Assembly: GCA_029204225.1 (NCBI GenBank)
Contig: MU832263.1
Span: 16,394-80,393 of the forward strand
Origin: Diphasiastrum complanatum
Lineage: Eukaryota > Streptophyta > Lycopodiopsida > Lycopodiales > Lycopodiaceae
Reading direction: 5' to 3'
Length of the DNA stretch: 64,000 bases
The notes under the pieces are model-generated. The model had not been told where the DNA came from. It saw nothing but the letters and a program-made list of their open reading frames with translations, and searched no databases. A program made the position numbers and the translations under genes. Shown here piece by piece: positions 47,501 through 50,500 of this stretch (position 1 is its first letter; each line of letters begins with the position of its first letter).

Positions 47501-50500
47501 AAATTTTGGTTTAATGGCATAAAAATAGCCATTATGTATGTAATATAAATTATAATATATATAAAACAAAAAACAAAAAAAATACTTATATATGCGTTCC
47601 GCTGTCCCTAACGCACCCATTCTGGAGCGAGCATTCCGGAACGATAGGTGCTTTGGAACGCGTTCCGGGGCATTGCCGTATATATATAGCGTTCTGATCC
47701 GGAATGTTGCCGGATTCCGGAACACTCCAGGAACGCAGCATTCCGCACCACAGTGCATCTATGTAGCAATTAAAGCCACGTAATACTATTCTTCAAATAA
47801 TGCTTTGATGCCAAGTTATAAGCAAGATCACACAGAAGTATCGTATGATACCAAAATAGACACGATCGCACAACACTCTCCCACTACAATCGGCAATATT
47901 CTGAGGCGCATCTTCTAAAAAGACACGCAAAAGAGTCTCCTACAAACGGCTCATCAGGGACCAGAATTGCCAACTATAGAATGACTTCTAGAGATCCTAT
48001 TTGTGTTATTCAAGAGGCCCTCAAGTGAACCTTCCAAGAAGTTATCAAAATTAGGGCATACACCAGCATTGATTGGTTTTGAGAGGATCCAGGTAACACT
48101 TTACTGCTTAGTCTTATCGAAATGAATTGATTTTAACGATCTCTGTAGACTGTCATATTGACTAAGCATCTCCGTAATCACAGCCCAATAACAAGGCCCT
48201 AACATATGTCCACACCTTTAGAATAGACTCTTTATCAGCTATCCATGCCTAGTTACCACAAGAAAAAGGTTTCTCCAGAACACGTGCTAGAAACATTTCC
48301 TCCGTGGAGAAGATGCATCCAGAACATCCGGTGTACTCTCAATTCATAAGCATGCCCAACCATTCTCTAAGTCTATCTATTGAACTCTCAAAGAGCTGAT
48401 CCAAAAAGCATGTTCCTGCTCTTCTGCAACAGCTACAGGTAATGCTGAAAGAAAAGGGCCTAGATTGTAAAAGCTGTAAATTTGACGAGATATGTACAAT
48501 CACATGAAGCCAATGCAGAATTGTGATAGTGCCAAAAGGTGAATCTTTACAAACAAGCAATTCCAGTCTATGTTTATGATAGCTTCCTTGCCAGAATATT
48601 TTTTAAGAACGCTTACCAGATTGCTGTAGTCCTTCAGATAGGCCACCACAGCCTGCAAAAATGTCAAGGGTGGTAAGGGCATGCTCTGCGGATACTTCCT
48701 CGGATATTGCAAGGGGCTGGACGTCTTCAACCATCTTCCCCTTGCCCTTGAACTTGGATGAAGAATCTTCAAGCTTGCAATGTGTTGCAAATCGTTCTGA
48801 TATTTTTGGACTTAGTTTGACATTTGCTGGTAGCTGCAAAAAGCAAGATGTGACCTTAAATCTGCCGATTGGATACTTTAACACAGTTCAACTAACGAAA
48901 ACTTGCATCCACGTCAATTTTTCAATCATTTAAGGAAAAGAACACAAAACAAAAACAACTTGAAGGTCATACCTGCTTGATGGTGCCTCTTTTGGGATCA
49001 TAGATGCAACTACAAAAAAATGTATGCTTCATCATACAAATACCAGAGGCACCTAAAACCTCATGGTACCTTCGTACATCACACGTACCCCTGACCACGT
49101 TCAGCTGAACTGTTGCAATATCTTTACTGTAATAAATCTGCAAAACAGCAGGTGAGGCTCATCACTATGGTGTGTAATGGATGGGGTTACAACAATGGTG
49201 CAGACCATATCTGTTACAGCTTTTACTCCCTGTCCCGGTTGTTTACTGGCTTTACTTATAGATGTATTTCTTGTAAAATACAGAAATGGCTATGTCACCG
49301 GCCTGTGGTGACCTTTGTCATAAAAATATAAATAAAGCTGTTAATTAAGTTTCTGAGCCTCAGAGTCGCATGTTGCTTGGGTATAGGGTACTAGGTCATT
49401 AATTAGGAGTGGCTGGACTGACCTCCTAAAAAGTAGGAGAGTTGACTAGTCAACGTGACACGTCATATGCTCACTAGGACACTTGGTCCAGTGAATGAGT
49501 GACACATGTTAGGGTTGACCGGTCAAACATGACACGTGTCACATGCTCATTGGGACACGGTCCAGTGGATGAGTGACATATGTCAGCCTACTCACTTGCC
49601 TATGTGTCAGGGTACTGCCATGTGGCAAGTGTCGACAGTGCATGGAGTTGGCCATGTGTCGAGATTTAGGAAGGGTCAGGGTTAAGGGGTGCTTAAGGGG
49701 TGCTTGAGGATTGTGTATAAGTGAGCCTAGAGAGAGGCATTCCTCATCATAATCTATGCAGCAAAGGCTGGGAGGAGACGACACAGCCAGCTCCACTGTG
49801 TTTGTGTTTGATGCTATGTGCTTGCAGGGAATCAAAAAGGCTGGAAATTTGTGGTTATCAGTGCATGTTTGGACGGGTGTCAATTGGAAGATCAGGGAGA
49901 GCCTGACAATATCCCTTTGTGAGATTAAAATATATCCAGATTCCAAATTCACAAACTCAATTTAAGAGATTGGCAATACCATTCCATCAAGCTTACAATA
50001 AATATACATGCAACCAAATAAGTCAAAAGAGCGATGGGAAAACTTTTTTGCAAGCATACTTATGATCTCATCAGTACTCGAGCATAAGTTGGTATTTAAG
50101 CTTAAAGAGAATCACCCGATGCAGACCATAATACAAAAATCATATCAACTTCAAGAATAAAAAACAAAGCATTATCAAAAGAGGCTTGCCTCATGTATAT
50201 CAGCTTTGTAGGCCTTGAGAATACCCACATCCTCGGGCCTATAAAATCTTCTTACTGTCAAATGTGATGTCATGGCATTGGCCTGCTTTGCATCATTCGA
50301 AGGAGGAGCTTTGACAGCCAACAGCTGACATATGACATAAGCACGGAGCCCCTTGTTCCTGCCTGCCTTAAACTTCTCCATGTTTTCACTTCCATCTTCA
50401 AGTGACTCGAATGTATCAGGATCCAGATACAGGAAATCATTTACATGATACTCATTACCTTCAAGAATGAAACCCTCATTGTTTTCAATTATGCATGCTA

